Assembly (NCBI RefSeq): GCF_047495875.1
Contig: NC_092459.1
Location: 19,701,795 to 19,765,794, forward strand
Length of the DNA stretch: 64,000 nt
Direction of reading: 5' to 3'
Origin: Pithys albifrons albifrons
Lineage: Eukaryota; Chordata; Aves; Passeriformes; Thamnophilidae
Part shown: piece after piece, positions 25,361-39,123 of the stretch
Layout: each line of letters opens with the position of its first letter
How positions within the stretch are numbered: position 1 is the stretch's first letter
Made by a program: the position numbers and the translations under genes
The notes under the pieces: generated by a model
The model's database searches: none
The model's input: only the letters and a program-made list of their open reading frames with translations
What the model was told of the DNA's origin: nothing

Positions 25361-27070
25361 TGTGAAAATTTCATATAGTTTTTAATTTAATTACAGTCAT
25401 ATAAAATCTGTCTCTCAATCTTCATGTGCTACAGTAATTTAGTAACGGGATCTCCATTCTCATAGCTGTTGTGTAACCACAGCAATGTAATACATCTAAA
25501 TTCACCAATAAATAATTCTTGAGAAGTTTCAGAGTAGACCAAAGGAATTAGACACTTAAATTCTACATAATTTAATGAGATATTCAAGGTTTCTGAAAAT
25601 CCCTGTCTAAGAAAACTTTAAATGCTCTAGCTTAAAAATACAGTTCACTACATTCAGCCCTTGACAATAGCTCAGAAAACTAGATGCTGAGCAGATTTCA
25701 TCTCTATGAAAAATTTCTGTGCCCTTCTATATCAAACTACAAATACAGGTCATATTCTTAAGCTTAAAGAAGTCCAGCAGTAAAAACTGAGGCAAAAAAG
25801 TTGCAATAAAACAAAAATTAAAGCCAAAATACATCTGCCTAAAGTAATAGAGAAACAGAACCAGAAGTCATGAGTTTCACTCTAGTGTTATGAATGACAG
25901 GGCTACCAAATATGAACTCAAACCTGTGCTGCAAGACATATAAAAAACATGCAACTGCAAAATATATTTAAGTTATTAAAGTGAAATGAGTGTATGCTGT
26001 CCCTATTGAATTAAATGGTAGTTGCACCTTGACTAGAACAAGGAGATATTGCTACTTTTGCATAATACACCTTGAATGTCTACACACATGCAAAGCATAA
26101 GTATTAATATGAAAGGAAACTAATGAAACAAATTTGATAGCCCATGCAAATCAAAAACTGTGAATGAATCACAAAGTAAAAGTCCAGAGAATGTTTACAG
26201 TTTTCTGCCCATAGCTGAGAATTCCACGTTTTGATGCACATTTTCAGCTTTAACAAATGAGAGATTGATAGTGTGAAGCTGATTGCTATTCCAGTCAATA
26301 TTGTCCTTGTTGATTTTAGCTAGAACTCTCTTCTGCTGTCAGGATCAGTTTATATTCAAGTATGTCATAGTATCTATTGACAAATGCGGATAGCACTGAG
26401 ATATGGTCAGTAAAATTTGCAAGCAGTAACCTTGATTAAAGATTTGTCAGTGTTATTAATTTCCTTCTCTGGTACCATTTCAAGTTAAAATAATATCAGG
26501 AATGGTTAATCCAACCGGTAACATTTTTATGAGTAAATATATGCCCTTAGAATAGATTGATTTTAGTTTACATAGTACTGTGAATTGCTCTGCCAAATCA
26601 GTAGCAAAATAGCCTGGAGTGAACTAATCTAGGTCTTTCCTACAGCCTTCAAGTACCCTGTATTTTTATAAAAGAGGCAGGATTGACACAACTGTGAAAT
26701 TAAATCTGCAATTTATTTTTCATCCATAGAAAATACAAGTTCAACAATGACAGTAAAAGTCTCTTTGCATAAGCTATGGACTGTCTTAACTTTTTCTCCA
26801 AGGGGCCAGCTCTGCTAGTGCGTGCTTTTGTTCTTCAACTCAGGTAATCTTTAGATCTTTCTGTAGAAACTGCCAACGAGGTTGTTGGTTCTGTTGTCTC
26901 TTTCTGTAATGTTGACAACTCTCCATCAAACAAGGTATAACTGATTAATTTAGCATGTTCATTTGCAAGTATTATTTGTCTGATCTGCAACACTCACATT
27001 CCAAGTTATGTCTCTATGTTGATTATGAAATATAGTGCCTTTATAATTTTGCATTGTATTTTATATATAA

Positions 27071-27158
27071 ATACATATACATGATTATACATATAACATA
27101 TATACATATATACATAATATATAGGTATGAATATATGTATGTAATCATGTATGTGTAC
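27071..27158. repeat. AT-rich imperfect inverted repeat
   Basis: The left arm is around 27,071-27,094 (contains catgattatacatat). The right arm is around 27,131-27,158 (contains atatgtatgtaatcatg). The arms pair over about 22-25 bp with small bulges, and the loop of roughly 36 bp is itself ATA/TAC-rich. It is a potential cruciform or a microsatellite-derived fold. Confidence 0.6.
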
Positions 27159-28329
27159 ATCTAGCTAAAATATACAGCCAAGCAGTGTTAACAAATATAA
27201 ATGCTATTTTTGTTTTTTGCACAGAAAATTCCTTTTTTTAAAGATGAGGATATACAATAGCATTCATACAGCAACCACCACATTTTCATTGTGCTTTGTG
27301 TGGTCTTTTTACGGATGCATTATTTGTGAATTTATAAATTTACAGGATAATGCAGACAAAGAGAATAGATACAAGTATAAAACTGGTCTCTGTGTCATGT
27401 TTTTAAACAGAAATTTACCACACAAAAAAATGTTATTCAAAGTTTGTGAATACTAGGTCACCCTAAGGTGTATGAATCAGTGAAGCTCCAATGATTTTTG
27501 CCAAGCATTAGTTATATCAGCAGACTTACTTACACCAGTAAGTCTACAACTTACTAAATCTAAAAACTGGAATGATTATTTTATATACATCCATTTCAAT
27601 ATACATTGCTCAGCTAATACAGTAGTACATTTTTGAGTTACATTTTCATTTTACACCACTTAACCAGCTATAATACATCAAAGGATGATTGTAGAGAAAG
27701 TTACTAAACAAAATGACTCACAAATGTTACGAAGAGTGATTAAGTGCTTATTAAAAAACTTCCATAAAAAAAGAATGGGGAAAGAAATGTTCTTTATGAA
27801 ATGTTTTATTGGTAAAATACAGTATTTTTTATAATATCTTTAGCAAAGTCTACATTCTAAACAAGGAGCCAAAACCACTTCAGACAGGCATTATATTAAG
27901 AATGCAGATGGAGGGAGAAATTAAGAGGCAGATGCAAAGGAGAAAATGTTTTTAGTGTGACTTTTCAAAAAAAGTGAGCTTCTGGTAGGACTGATAGTTA
28001 AAGACAGGCTCATAAAAGTGAGAAGCCATTTGCAATAACTGAAAAGGAGGAAAAGTCTAATATATCATGCAACAAGTGAATAACATCATAACATAAACAC
28101 ATATCCAAATTGTTTCAGAATTCATGGCTCTTGCCTTAAGGAAGATAGAATTACTTCCTCCTTTCCTGATAAAGCAGTTAACACTGGAGATACCTGTAAG
28201 TTACTTATATATCAATGATCTGTTCAATTAGTTCTGTACAGTTCATAGCATATTTTGAAGGACAGCAGTTAGGGAGAAGAAAAATGTTATAAGATTAAAT
28301 CCTCAAAACCTATCAAAACAGGAAGTGTG

Positions 28330-28640
28330 GCCTTAAACTTGGGCACTCACTCTTGGTCTCTCATGTCTCTGCTTAGTCATATACCTCACTGGCCCTCACC
28401 CTGACCCATCAACCTGACTTCCTGGCCTTATCTTGGACCTGTCTCCTGTCTGTGGACTTGCCTGGCAATCACTGAACACTGGATGACTCATGATTCCATC
28501 ACTTCTCTGTCCTCCTTGCTCAAGAGCCAGGGATCTGACTGGATCTGAGAGCTACAAGGCTGTTCTCTCCTCTCTGCTCACCTTCCCTTGACTGTCAGAC
28601 CAGGTTGCTGTTGGACATGCAGTGCAACATACCATGAGCT
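28330..28640. repeat. Unidentified GC-richer interspersed repeat, copy 1
   Basis: A C/T-rich, GC-richer island whose core ('cttatcttggacctg', 'ctgtggacttgcctggc', 'atcactgaacactgg') resembles 44,180-44,245. The shared order of words suggests two diverged copies of one dispersed repeat, perhaps an old LTR. I cannot name the family. Confidence 0.4.
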
Positions 28641-29506
28641 ACAACTGAATTGTGTTTTCACTACTCATCATTACTGGCATCTGTCATTTACAAGTAATAT
28701 AAAAATCGAGTTCTGAGAGAAAAGAAATTTGAGTAATATGCTGGCAATATAGGTTTTCAGATATCTTTCCATCAATGACGCTGTTAGGAATCCATAAAGA
28801 AAACCTCTTATCTCTGTCACAGCGTATATTTTTAGCTCTGTATGACAGCAATCATGTGAAGATACATACACTGGTTTATTTTGCTTTTCTTCACCATCAG
28901 AGTAAATACATCTTATATCCACACTGTGAAATTGGCCTGGTGATATATGTGTCACATTTCATTGCTGGAATGTCATCTACCAGGCTGGTGGCAGCTGGTG
29001 CATTGCATTAACTTTACCTTCTTGGGATTGTACTTTTGGTAGCTATAAGCAGAAACTGCATTTGGATAAGAGAGAGTAGAATATCCAATTCTATGTGTAT
29101 ACAGATAAGCCTGCACTCTGGATGCTTAGTGAAAAAACATTTAAGAGGATTTCATTTGGAGTTTGGGCCATGTAGGTATCAATGTAAACAGGAGAACTTG
29201 CATACTTTGGCTTTTGTTTGTTAGTATCTCTTGACCATGTGCTGTATCAGTTTAATTCATAACATCTGAGAAGATGGAGACTTAGCTGTATGATTAGGTG
29301 GCTAAAAAGTGCTGTGCCTGCCCTCTTGACATGTTGATCTTGTTTGCTGTGAGACATTATGAATTATAAATATTTTTAAGATCTCAGAGGTCTGGACATG
29401 AGATGAGAACGCTTCCATCGTTATCAATATGAAATTGACTCTTCCAACCTTGTAAGATTGCCTAGCATAGATTGCTACTAAGGGATTTTTTTTCACTATT
29501 TTCTTT

Positions 29507-29580
29507 TATTTTGTTTTTTTTTTTTGGGGGGGGGAGGGTTTTTTTTTGGTGTGTTTTCTTTTTGTTTGTTGGGTTTTTTT
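29507..29580. repeat. Low-complexity T/G homopolymer cluster
   Basis: T runs flank a G run (about 29,526-29,538, one A interruption), followed by further T and G runs. The G run could form a parallel quadruplex only in multimeric form. It is most simply a low-complexity tract. Confidence 0.85.
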
Positions 29581-30530
29581 CTACTAATAAACTGTATATT
29601 TAATGTAACTACCATGTTCAGCAGTCAGATAGCATAGTGAGAAAAATGTGTTTAGGATAAATTTCTATCTAAAAAATAGTGTAGAATCTTCTTATTTTCC
29701 TTGTGCTGAATTTACTGTTATGAAACAGTCAATAATAGGCAAATAGTCACATTTCCATAGGCTATTACTCCTTTGAAAGTAGCTATCATCTTCCTCTATG
29801 CCTTATTCTGTAGACTAAAACCTGCCTAGCTACAAGAGCATGTCACTATTGTCCCAATACCCAGGTGATATTTCTCCTTGCCATGTGTTTTAGAGGTTTT
29901 TTAAATTTTCTTTAAAAAGATTTAGGGTGAAAGAGATATCTGATGAAATTGCAATAATTATGTAATTTTCTTTCTCTTATGCATCTCAGATCTTTGTTGG
30001 GCAGCTGCCCAGATGCAAATAAATAAACAACTAACTTCATTATGTTGGCAATAAACATTTGTAATTCAAATAATAATTCCAAAAGGCAGAGCTGATATGA
30101 ATACAATGCATTACTTACTTACCGTAATACCTTATTTCCAATGATTTGGTGAAGACTATAATAGAGCAGCAGGAACCAGTAGTGTTAAATACTAACCTTG
30201 GAAAATACTACCTGCACCTGGAAAAGAAACAACAATTTTTACTCTGAACTTTTTTTTCCCTCAGAAGTGTATATTTGGAATATACAATACTTGAAGAACC
30301 TTGACAATCTTTGGGCACTACTAATGCCTGTCCAGTGTCTTGTTTTCTCTTCTGCTCTGTGTCCAAGAAAAGATACTGCTTTCTATCCTATGCCTTCTAT
30401 TATAATTCGGAAAACTCTCTTCAGGCTGAACAGATTCTTTGTGCTACATATAGGTCTCTGTCCCTGCAGTAAATGAAGAGTTTCTCAAAGACATCTCTCC
30501 CACCCCCTCAGATCGCTAAAGCTCAGCTCT

Positions 30531-30593
30531 AAAAAAAACAAACAAAAAAACAAAACCAAAACCAAACCCAAACCAACAACAACAACCACCAAA
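30531..30593. repeat. A/C-only low-complexity tract
   Basis: About 60 bp containing only A and C, in AAAC, AACC and AAC units. Confidence 0.85.
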
Positions 30594-32829
30594 GAGTCAG
30601 TTGTACTTTAGTCACTTTAGTAACATCTAGCTGAAATAACTCTCAGTTAAGTCTGTATAACTAGTGTCTGGAACTTCTAAAGGAACAGTAGCTTTGTTTC
30701 AGCAAATCCTTTTAAAAAGTAAATTCACAGTTTCAAAAATATATAATCTAATAATTATTGTAAATTATTGCAAACCAGTGCATACTATAAATGCTATTTT
30801 CTTGTTCTGGAACTCAGATACAATTCCCTAAGATTGAACTGAGTACATTAAAGTACAATAACTTTGTCGTAAGCAAAAGAATTATTCAATATGATCAGTA
30901 TTTTGACATGAAACATTTGGATAGAACATTTGAACTGGATCTGGTAGTCTTTCTTACTGCAAAATATGGATTAACTTCATAGGTAATTTTGGTTTAGTGA
31001 GAACTACTAAATATCAAGCTCTTTAAAGGAAAATATAAATGATATATAATTTAATATGAAATTATTATTTTTTTCTTTTTAAGATTCAGTAAACAGAAAT
31101 GGGATTGGCTAATTTCCATTTCTGCTACTCCTGGCAATATTAGAAGGCAGAGAAAATAATGTTTATACTATAATTCTAGTATAGTAGCTGCAATAATATC
31201 CTGTCATGCAAGTTTAATTGTCATCATACTAAGATTCATGCATATGCTTAAGGGAGTGTCAAATGAAATAAGTATATTGCAGTTTAACAAATTAAAGTCT
31301 TACAATGTATTCATAACACTTATTATTTCTGCAGAGAATTTCATTTTCAAATATCTTAGGTATGTTTGAAGCAGTGTGAAGAAAGATATATAAACTATAC
31401 CATGAATAAGTATTTTAAAAGATCAACTAAAATATACTTCAATTAATTGTTTAACTACAGAACCCGTTAAGTTACTTTTTCCCATGAAAAAATGATGATG
31501 GAAAACTGACAAAAAGAGACAAATATTTTTTGTAAATACTGTGTGATCAGGTCTCCAAAACACTTCATTAAAACTACATGAAGGTTATTATAAATGCATT
31601 TGTCAAAGAGGCAGCTTATACTTACTGAAATAAGTTTAAATATGGATACTGGCAGACAGTCAGTCATTGTTTGGCTGCTTGTATGAGAACAGCTCTTGAA
31701 AAATCCTCTCAAATTCCCATGGCTCCTGACTACACTTATAAGATGCACTCATGCTTGCAGATATTTAGTGCTCTATGTGTAACAGTGGGAGACAAGACTG
31801 AATATTATTCCTTATTTAATTTTGAGCTGACAGTAACCTTTTACATATATCCTTGTGAGAAGCAAGCACTGAAGCCTAAAGTTCTTTTAGCTTCTAGTGA
31901 CAGCTTTTCTGGTATGTCTTCACAATGCCCCTCATGCTGAGTTAATGCACAGCTTGACAAAGGGTCTACAGTTTAAATGTGATGTTGTAAGTCTGGTTGG
32001 CACAGTTTTCTATTTGTCAACTAAATAGTGGAGCATTTGCTGAATTTTTTTCTTCTATTGTCCAGAACTGCTACAGACTCATTCAAATGCTGACATTTCC
32101 TTTGAGATGCTAACAGATTGGTGGCAGTTTTCATTAGTGCCCCAAAAGAAAACACAAGTGGTACAGGCATGTAAATTCATTAAGATTTTCCTTTTGATTG
32201 CTTGCCGTTGCTGTTATAAGCTGCAAAATTTGCTGTGCTGCAGGAACTTGGAGACATGAAAAAACTGGAAACACAGAGAAAATGAAATTGCAGAATTACA
32301 CAAAAATAGCATTTTCTGGCATTAGGTAAAAATGGATAATAATCTTTTATAATAATTACCTGTATTTCTCTTAATATGTGAGATTAACCACACTTGTTAG
32401 ATAAAATATAGGTCTCATTAAATAAAAAATGTGGTATTGTTCAGCCAAAAACATTACAAAGTATTTAAGTATTAATAAATAAACCATATATAAATGTTTC
32501 ATATTCTATCCCACTGTTTTATCTTTAGTTTTGGCAATTTTCCCCCTCTTTCTCTTAAAGAATAAACTTGAATCCCAAATTTTTGATGCTATTATATTTT
32601 TCTGGATTCTTCACTGCCCAATCTTATAACAATAAGGAATGAATAGATTATTATGACTCATTAGAACAATATTGAGACATCTTTAGTACCTTAAAAAAGC
32701 ACATAGGTTTAGAAATTTTGGCAATGTATAATATATTCTTGAATAACCTGGTCTAAGAATTCACTATTATTTTATACTGTTTCTGTTTCAACTATATGCT
32801 CTGTGCCAAAACCAATAATAAAAAAAACT

Positions 32830-33640
32830 AGAATTATTTATGATCTTCAGCAATGCTATGGACAATGGACTGGAAAGCACCATGTCCACATTTGAAGGTA
32901 AGACCAAATTGGCATGGATGTCTGGAACATTTAAAAAGGGCTGGCATCCACAGGTACCTCAAAAGTCTGGAAAAATGGAGTATCAAGAACTTTCTGTAGT
33001 TCAACAAAGAAAAATATGAAGACTTATACCACAGACTCCATGCAACACAGACTGAAAACTGGCTGATCAGGCAGCCATCCCGTGGAAAGGATCCTGATAG
33101 AGAGTAAGCTGAACATCAGTCTTAATGCACCTTTGCCATGAAAGGCTAATGTACTGACTGCATTAGCAAAAGCACAACCAAGGGAAGTGCTTATTCCCAT
33201 TTGCTGCACTCATTAGGCTGGATGTGGAGTTTTTTGTCTAATTTTAAGACTTCAGTACAAGAGAGACTTATAAACTGGAGCACTGCCAGGACAATCGGGG
33301 AACACCTGACATACGAGAAGAGAATGAAGGAAATGTACTTGATCACCCTGCAGAAGGCTAAAAAGAAATCTGACTATTTAATTGATAATAGAAGATGGAA
33401 CTGGAGAAAAATAATAAGATATGATCACAAGTTGCAGAAATGAAAATTCTTCATAATGTGGGAGGTCAAATATTGGAATAGAGTATCAAAAGATGTTGTA
33501 CCATCTCCATTCCTTAAGATTTTCAAAACTTGACAAGTCATGTCCCTGAGTAGCTTAATTCTACTTTGAAGTCAACTCTGTTTTGATGGCTTCCAGAGCT
33601 TCATTCCAAACTGAACTCTTCTATGCTTCTGTTATTTAGA
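32830..33640 (+). mobile_element. Old, highly diverged CR1 LINE, plus strand
   Basis: A worn sense CR1 can still be followed: 'gttcaacaaagaaaaatatg' (ORF end), 'gagagacttataaactggag', 'acacctgacatacgagaaga', 'tggcttccagagcttcattc' and a tail 'aactcttctatgcttctg'. The number of indels is much higher than in the other CR1 copies, so this is among the oldest insertions in the window. Confidence 0.7.
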
Positions 33641-36600
33641 AAAAACATTCAATACTAGATAAATTGTAAAAGAAATAAAGTGAGAAAAGAAAGCTCATAA
33701 ATTTATTAAGACTAGAAAAATCTTTTAATCAGCTTGTCTGAGTGCCAGTTTATATACCTTGTATTAAAATACAGTTACAGTCACAGTACCAGTAATTTGT
33801 ATTTAACTAAAAAACATTTTGTACTTTGCACTAGGCAAATTTTTTTGATTAATACAACAGTGGCATTTTGGGGAAAAGACCCAGAGAATTTAAGCACTAG
33901 GGAGATTTGGTAAATTCTGGAGTGTTGCAAAACAAAAATACTGAAGGGAGTATTTAACTCATTATTTTCATTTCCACTTCGCACTTCTGTTTTTAAATAT
34001 TTTTTATATTTCACCTTTTACAGTTGATTGGAAAACAAAAAGGGATTTTAATTATATTGCCAGTAGGAAAAAAAAAAGCAAACATTTGGAAATAGGAATA
34101 TTTTAGATATTTAGAATGCAATGTCATTTCTGTGTTCTGTAATTAATTGTATCTGTTAGAATAATTCTATGGTCTCATGTATGCTGATTTTGCACATACT
34201 TTTAAAACATTACATCATATTTTACTGTCTTTCAAAAAAAAATTATGTGTAATACTCTTTGTAGAAACAAGTACTAATAATACTGACACAAGCTAATGTT
34301 TCTATGTTTTCTGGATCAAAACCTAAGGGATAAACACTGTCTTAATAAAAAATTTTAAGAAATATATGGTGAGTTGTAACATGTAAGCAAATCAATTCTG
34401 TTATATCAACTGTACTAAGGGATACATCATAAATGTACATGAGGGGTAATCATATTTGATGAAGGAAAAGGCAGAACATGAAGCAGATCAGAAAACAAAT
34501 TAAGTTTCTGAGTTTCCTGGCACTAGGCAGTCTGTATGTAAAGTCTATGTTCTGTAAACAATCTATAGCACTGTAATGTCTTACACTGTTTTATGGTTAT
34601 AAAAAAGAGAGAAAAAAATGACTCAGTGAGCACTGCCAAGTTTGTCCTATATGGCAGTATTTCTTTCTTGAGAGCATGACTTTTCTCCATTAATTTCAGG
34701 AGCTTAAACTGTATTTGAACTCTTGGGGGTGGACAAGTATGAGAATGAGATGTAAAATTTAGGGTTTATATCACAAACTACAAAATATATACATTTTAAA
34801 TTAACTAATGATGTAAGAAAAATTAATCAAACAAAATCTCCTGACATTATTTGTGAAGTCTAAGTCAAAGGGAATGTTTGAAATGAAGGATTTTTACTGG
34901 AGGTATAGTTGTCCTTGTTTGACTTACTGGTGATTAGTGACAGTAAGTCAATAATGGCTGGAAAAGGTAAAGGGTTTTTATGGTATGCGATAGGAATGTT
35001 TCCTGCCTAGTTGGTTTTCATCTCTCCACTTTGAATTAATTTTTATGGTCATGTTTTATTTTTAATTATAAAATCATACTAAATCACTAGAAATTATTGT
35101 AAAAGTGGAAGGGAGAGTCACTCTACTGCTATGGTTGCATACAGAGGCTTTTATTCACAGCAAATGTAAGTTCTACTTTGATGAATTTCCACTGCATTAA
35201 AGCATCCATCAAATTATTAATTAAGTGCACAGTGGGGATGTCTTGACTTGACTTTAGGCACAAGCAAGCACAATTCTTTATGGCTAACTCCCAGTCTTTA
35301 CCTACTATGATAAATTAAACCCAAAGTAATAGTTCAGCAAAGGGCAGCTTAATACATAAGTTACAGGACAAAATTTTGTTCTGCTTTTTCTACAGCTCAT
35401 AAGAGATGTAGATTGCCAAGCAGAGTAGGTTCTTGGTAACTATCACAGTTGTTAACAGGTTACAGGGGCAAAGGGCTGTAATCCAGGCTTAAATTCCCAG
35501 GGTGTGAGATATCAAGAAAACTATCTTGTTCTAGTATAGCATTTACATTTAATGTATGTGAGTTATTTATGGCACAGGATTCTGTTCATAGTTCATTGGA
35601 TCCAGTTTGTGTATCAACAAAAATATTATTTATATCATTTGTTTCAATTATTCATTATGTATCTCTCCTATTAAGTCATACTGTATTTTTGACAAGTGTT
35701 AATGAGAAAGAAAGAGAGGAGGCTGAAAGCTTTCCTGCTGTTATCATCAGCTGGCAGACATCAAACAGAAATAATTTCACAAGGGATTGATTTAAAATAA
35801 ATTAACATTGGAAGATCTTCCTCACAGAAAATGTAGGGGAAACCCCTGAAATTCTAATACTGGGAACATGATACCCTCTTTTGTTTCCTTCTTCATCTAT
35901 GGTGAGAGAACTGTGACTTTTCCATAGAGGCTGGGACCAGATGTGGTAGGACAAATCTGTCTGTAAGGGTTCAAGTATGACTGTTTTCTTTTCTGATCGT
36001 TTTAAACAAAACTGTTCTTACAAGCAAATGTTTACGACTTTCACAACTACTAAAAATATATTATATATATTCATATGTATTTGATGTTTTCTTATTGATA
36101 ATAAAAATTCACACATACAAGTCATAACTTTGTGCAGAAAATACACCCAGTACTAACAACTCCAGCTAAAGTATAGTTTATTTGCTCTTTACTTTGATTG
36201 CTTCTGATACATAATTTTAATAAATCATTTCTCAGCAAAGAGAGGATAAAAATTATTTTTCACAAAGCTTGTGTTAGCATGCTTTTCTCTATGACTAGAC
36301 AGTACAGGGCAGTTAGAATCATTAGATTCATTTTTCCTCATCTCCCCAGGCACTCTCATCAGTTTAGCTTCCAAGAATTTTACTTCTTTTTCTTGCTCAG
36401 GCATACAGCTAAGCCTTCTTTGTGAAGACTTAGTTTTTTCTTCCAGGAATAAGTGAGATTTTACAGATTTTGGATTAACTTCCCACTTAGGACACTTTTA
36501 AATTTAACTACTCATCATCATGGCTTTCAGCTCTTTCGAGTCTGCTGCTTCACTGATACTATGATTTACTGTGGTGTACTGTTCCTGCCTTTGACTGAAA

Positions 36601-39118
36601 CAGTGCTATAACTAATGTCTTGGCTTGCTATATAACAGCAATTGATTTCATTTGCATGCCTATTGATTGTTTTATTTATCTATATTTATTATTATTAGTC
36701 TTTTGAACATGCATTGAAAGTTCAGAAATTTCTGCTCATGTTAGACAGAATACCACTGCTTATTGCTGAATTCTTCTTTGCCTGTGTATGTTTACTGACA
36801 CAGCATGGTTTGTTCTTCATTACCTAATTTGATTCTGCCTTGCAAAGATTTGACATGTGCTGCCTTTAATACAAGTCCAGGTCTGAGTTCCAATTGCTGA
36901 CCATGGCTACCAGTAGACCAGCTGGGTGGATGACTTTGTTGATTCTACATAACTAACCTTATGAGATATTCCATATACTTCTCCCATTAGATGGAATCAG
37001 CAGTTGATTTAGCAAGCGAAAAAAATATCTAGAAATAAAATTTTACTTGACATCTGTTCAAAAGCTATCAAGGAATCTTATGCCACAGGGTGAAAAAATA
37101 TTTTCTGAAGGAGAAACATGACAACTAGATGAAATGCAACTAAGCTACATGGACTTTCCAGATGAGTTTTTCTTTACTGCCAACAAAAATTTCTTTACAG
37201 AATTACATCAGTGACCCAAGCAGCCCCTATTTACAAAGGGCAACTGTCTGACTGTGTGAATGCATGAATCCAAGTCGCTTAAGAAGGGAGGTGCTGCCAC
37301 CCCATAGTCCTTCAATAAAATTGCAGACATTTCATTTTAACTTTGTTTAAAATACAAGTTAAACCTCCTATATTTCTGTAAGTAGTGCTACATGCACTGT
37401 GTTGCAGGCTCAAGAAGACGTAATATCAACAGCAAACACACTTTATGCTATAGATTTTGAGACCACAGGTGGATACTAGTTTAGAGAATGACATGTTCAT
37501 ATGCTTGTGCAGTCCAATACCTTCCCTTCTCCCTCTCTTCCTTTCTCTCTTTCTTTGTATTTGAAAGTAATTCCTGGCCAAAGTATGTATTGTATACACA
37601 ATCTCCAGCCCTACCAAATCTCTGCAGATACTAGTCTTCCTTGCTGGACAGTCATGGTAACTCATCTCCTTTATCAAGAAGAGAGTGATTGTGCTCAGGC
37701 ATGGGGAAATGTTAGTCTGCTGACTGGCTTTGCCTAATAATTTCCACAACTTTAAAAGTTCTTCTCAGCTTTAAGGGCACGATTCAGAATTCAGTAGGAA
37801 CAGTCCCAGATCAGACATTCTAGTTATTCTTGCATCTGTGGGCTTGACAAGCTTTGATTTTTTTCTCTATCATCAGAGGAAAAGAAATCCTATCTTGAGT
37901 GTTGTTCTGGGGAATTAATTTGTACTCTTATATTAAAAAATGGTGCATGCTCTCCGATGAAATAATGAAAATTGTATTAGACATAATACAGTAAACAATG
38001 TTGGACATAATACAGTAAGCAAAGTAACCCCCACATACCTCAAAATATTCCATTTATTTTTTACCTTTGATGCATGAAGTTTCTAGCCCCATATTTTGAA
38101 GAAAAACCTGCAGCAGTATATTTAAGACACTATACACAGTACTACACTATGCAAAATTCATATATAATATATAGTATATGCATGTTCATGCAAATATAAA
38201 AATAATTATTTGCCAAAATAAGATGTATTATACACAGAAGATATAATTTTTGACCTCTTGCAAGTTAAGGAAAATTAAAAATATTTTCAATAAAATTTTC
38301 ATGGCTATAAATCTATGTTTTATTCTTTTGCTTAATCCATCTGCTGAAACTGTGTATTTGTGATTTCTACTTATGCCTACAGGTCCAAAATATATAGAGT
38401 AATCCTACAGTCTCTGCAACTCTCACTTGTTGAAGGACAGAATTTGAAGTATTCCATAGGAGATTCTAGTGATAAGTTTCAAAATTGCAGTTGATTTATA
38501 ACATAAATGTATGAGCCTTCTCATTTCAGAATCAATTTATTTCTGCACTATTCCTGAGAGACTTTCCAGTCTCATAAGTAAAAATTTAATAGAACTGTAC
38601 CTCGCTGACGGAACCAAAAAAGAGACAGTAGTAAGACAAACAGCATTTTAATTTTTACCAAGCTGAAATTGAAACGTTAATTTGTCATATTTCAAAATTT
38701 ATCCTTACAAAAAGCACACGTGAAAACAGGATTTTATAATATGCTCAACAGAATTCAGCTTAAAAAATGCTATCATATTATTTCTAGTGACAAGAATCAA
38801 ATTGTTTTGTATTGATTTTTAATATCATAAGTCTTGTAGAGCTCAAAAAATATTTTGTAAAGTTTTTGCTTATTTTAAGTATTAATTTCTTTCAGAGATA
38901 ATTACATATTGTGGTACTAGAAAAAACCTCTCTTTAGATGGTACATATAAACACAAGTATTAAATATTATCACTGTAGGTAAACGCATAGCATACGAAGA
39001 ATGGAAACAATATTTCCAGCAATGGATGGATGAAGACTGAGAAGCAGAACTGATGAAAATAGGAATAGACAGTGGACTTGAAACTCTGGAAGTTTGAAGG
39101 TTGAATGTTAAAAAGATT
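33641..39118. other. Unique AT-rich sequence, no gene seen
   Basis: No exon or dated repeat can be supported. A short direct duplication (gacataatacagtaa, twice) occurs at about 37,979-38,022. Confidence 0.5.
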
Positions 39119-39123
39119 TTATA

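Larger units (their letters stand above)
25361..32829. other. Mostly unique AT-rich sequence, no gene seen
   Basis: Seven kilobases without an exon I can support. Items inside are listed separately: an AT-rich inverted repeat at 27,071-27,158, a GC-richer repeat-like segment at 28,330-28,640, a T/G homopolymer cluster at 29,507-29,580 and an A/C tract at 30,531-30,593. Confidence 0.5.
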
